A DNA stretch of 7,846 nt from an uncultured Holophagales bacterium. Lineage in GTDB: Bacteria > Acidobacteriota > Thermoanaerobaculia > UBA5066. The notes under the pieces were generated by a model. The model was not told the origin of the DNA. It worked only from the letters and a program-made list of their open reading frames with translations, and searched no databases. A program made the position numbers and the translations under genes. Below are positions 6,575 to 7,846 of the stretch, piece after piece; the first letter of the stretch is position 1; every line of letters begins with the position of its first letter. Location of the stretch: the NCBI GenBank assembly GCA_937864895.1, contig CALMDF010000425.1:1-7846 (forward strand), read 5' to 3'.

Positions 6575-7306
6575 ATGAAAGAGACGCAGCCCCCCGACCT
6601 CGGGCGCCGGCGCGTGCGCCAGCTCCGCGCGGCCGCGAATGTCCATCGCTCCGTCGCGGCCCGGGTGGAGGCCTTCTCGGCTCTCCTCCTCGGCGCCCCC
6701 TACGCGGCGCACGGGCTCACCGGCTCGGCGGACGTGCCGGAGGCCTTCACCGCCGCGGTGGACCGCTTCGACTGCGTGACGTACGTCGAGACGGTCCTCT
6801 CCCTCGCCCGCGCCTCGACGGTCGACGGGTTCCTCGACGAGCTCCGCCAGCTCCGTTACGACGGCGGGCGCGTCGAGTGGAAGCGCCGGAACCACTACAT
6901 GACCTCCTGGATCTCCCGGAACGCGGCGCGGGCGGACGTCCTCCGGCCGCTCTCCGACGCCTCCGCTGCGGTCTTGAAGGAGCGCCGCCTCGACGCGGTC
7001 CCGGGGCTCCCCGCGCGGCAGGCGCGGTTCTCGTGCGTCCCGAAGGGGAAGCTGAAGCGCCTCGAGCTTTTCCTCCGGACGGGAGACCTCGTCTTCTTCG
7101 TCTCCACGCGCGCGGACCTCGACGTCTTCCACTGCGGCCTCCTCGTGCGGAGCGAGGGCCAGTGGAAGCTGCGACACGCCTCGAGGAGCAACGGGAAGGT
7201 CGTGGAGGAGGAACTGGCGCGCTTCCTCGCGGCGAACCGCATGAGCGGGGTCGTCGCCGTCCGGCCGCTCGAGCGCGCCGCCGCTCCGCGCGGGGGGCGG
7301 GCGTGA
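6575..7306 (+). CDS. DUF1460-family NlpC/P60-like cysteine hydrolase (putative amidase/peptidase)
   Basis: Protein of 243 residues recognised as DUF1460 (N-acetylmuramoyl-L-alanine amidase-like). The likely nucleophile is Cys67 in RFDCVTYVETVL. The next landmark is RRNHYMTSWISRNAA, the family's (L/N)HY-x-T-x-WI motif. RTGDLVFFV and DVFHCGLLV carry the likely catalytic His186, and LRHASRSNGKVVEEEL (His201) with MSGVVAVRPL end the fold. Such proteins are papain-like cysteine hydrolases expected to cut amide bonds in peptidoglycan fragments; this is family knowledge and not shown here. Most relatives I know carry a signal peptide, but this one starts MKETQPPDLGRRRVRQLR with no hydrophobic segment. 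An in-frame TAA at 6560 and the lack of a start codon in 6563-6574 rule out a longer N-terminus, so it is probably cytosolic. The GTGA overlap with the next gene couples their translation. Confidence 0.85.
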   Translation: MKETQPPDLGRRRVRQLRAAANVHRSVAARVEAFSALLLGAPYAAHGLTGSADVPEAFTAAVDRFDCVTYVETVLSLARASTVDGFLDELRQLRYDGGRVEWKRRNHYMTSWISRNAARADVLRPLSDASAAVLKERRLDAVPGLPARQARFSCVPKGKLKRLELFLRTGDLVFFVSTRADLDVFHCGLLVRSEGQWKLRHASRSNGKVVEEELARFLAANRMSGVVAVRPLERAAAPRGGRA

Positions 7307-7846
7307 ACACCCTCCACCCGATGCCGGCCTCGGCGGAGGGGCTCGCCGCCCTCCTCTCCGACGCCCCGGCGGACGTCCTCTTCCTGGCCGACCCCCGCGT
7401 CGTCGTGACGCCCGGCCCCCGGATGCTCGAGCGGATGGCCCAGGCGCTGCGCGACACGGGCGCGGGCTGGGTCTACTCCGACGCCGTCGGGCACCCCCGC
7501 ATCGACTGCCGGCCCGGGAGCGTTCGCGACACGTTCGACTTCGGGCCGGTCGTCGCCCTCTCCGTTCCCCTCGCCCGCGAGGCGGGGGGGGAGCCGGGTC
7601 TCCGGTGGGGAGCCCTCTACGACCTCCGCCTCCGCCTCTCGGAGAGAGCGCCGGTCGTGAGGGTCCCCGAGCCGCTCTACGCGGCGGGGCCCCTCGAGAC
7701 GCGCCCTTCCGGAGAGGCCCAGTTCGACTACGTCGACCCGCGGAACCGCGACTACCAGGTCGAGATGGAGCGGGTCGCGACCGGGCACCTCCGGCGGATC
7801 GGCGCCCTCCTCCCTCCGCGCTTCGAGCCGGTCCCGCGGTGCGAGG
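7303..7846 (+). CDS. GT2-like glycosyltransferase, N-terminal part, cut by window end
   Basis: Open frame running off the right edge, with 181 codons visible. GTG at 7303 overlaps the previous stop as GTGA; an ATG at 7321 is an alternative start. DVLFLADPRVVVTPGPRMLERM looks like the metal-site strand and following helix of a GT-A fold, but with ADP where an active enzyme would have DxD. It is followed by GAGWVYSDAVG, SVRDTFDFGPVVALS, WGALYDLRLRLSE and QFDYVDPRNRDYQVEME. From memory, similar segments precede a full GT2 catalytic domain in larger bacterial proteins annotated as family 2 glycosyltransferases, so the active domain would lie beyond the window. The visible part alone would be a degenerate half GT-A unit. 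Coupling to the DUF1460 gene suggests a shared role in cell-wall sugar or muropeptide handling. No membrane segment is seen. The coding call is strong and the family call moderate. Confidence 0.68.
   Translation, partial: MNTLHPMPASAEGLAALLSDAPADVLFLADPRVVVTPGPRMLERMAQALRDTGAGWVYSDAVGHPRIDCRPGSVRDTFDFGPVVALSVPLAREAGGEPGLRWGALYDLRLRLSERAPVVRVPEPLYAAGPLETRPSGEAQFDYVDPRNRDYQVEMERVATGHLRRIGALLPPRFEPVPRCE

Noticed and set aside
2927..7177. Antisense open frame of about 1,400 codons
   Set aside because: Its translation is Arg/Glu/Gly/Pro-rich with no domain motif and it lies across five convincing sense genes. Strong G/C third-position bias removes stop codons from the opposite strand, so this is a shadow.
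1..7846. RiPP precursor peptide for the radical SAM proteins
   Set aside because: There is no room: genes overlap or are separated by at most 36 bases. No small ORF with a leader/core pattern or Cys/Gly repeats was seen.
1..7846. Mobile elements, tRNA genes, CRISPR repeats or long direct repeats
   Set aside because: No transposase motif, cloverleaf-like sequence, repeated unit array or terminal inverted repeats were found. Recurring CTCGAGG-like strings reflect codon bias (Leu CTC, Glu GAG).

Overview
The window is very GC-rich DNA with strong codon bias: Leu is mostly CTC, and third positions are mostly G or C. Genes are packed end to end on the + strand with almost no spacers. There are no phage, IS or plasmid genes and no RNA genes. 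Together with several cobalamin-type radical SAM enzymes, this fits the chromosome of a free-living high-GC bacterium. An Acidobacteriota-like (Thermoanaerobaculia-type) or similar environmental lineage is my guess from gene style only; no marker gene fixes the taxonomy.

Layout. Positions 1-5392 hold five consecutive SAM-dependent enzymes in strict alternation: a B12-binding radical SAM protein (5'-truncated by the window edge), a class I methyltransferase, a radical SAM protein with a short SPASM/twitch-like C-terminus, a HemK/MTS-type methyltransferase with an NPPF motif, and a second B12-binding radical SAM protein. Three of the four junctions are 4-base GTGA overlaps and the fourth is a 4-base gap, so this should be one translationally coupled operon. 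Its left end lies outside the window. After a 36-base spacer comes a GT4-type glycosyltransferase (5429-6562). After a further 12-base spacer comes a DUF1460-type NlpC/P60-like cysteine hydrolase (6575-7306). This overlaps by GTGA with the start of a GT2-like protein that runs off the right edge (7303-7846).

How they may work together. The first five genes look like a tailoring or biosynthetic cassette (cobalamin-dependent radical chemistry plus methyl transfer) acting on an unknown lipid, glycan or small molecule. No scaffold enzyme (terpene, polyketide or NRPS) and no precursor peptide is visible. The downstream genes point to sugar transfer and cell-wall fragment processing, and may be a separate unit. 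The two genes that follow a real spacer (5429 and 6575) share a -10-like hexamer ending 9 bases before an ATG and lack a well-placed Shine-Dalgarno, which suggests leaderless transcripts. The only TAA stop among the seven visible stop codons forms part of one of these hexamers.

No stretch over 300 bases is without a gene. I saw no rho-independent terminator, tRNA, rRNA, CRISPR array, IS or long repeat.
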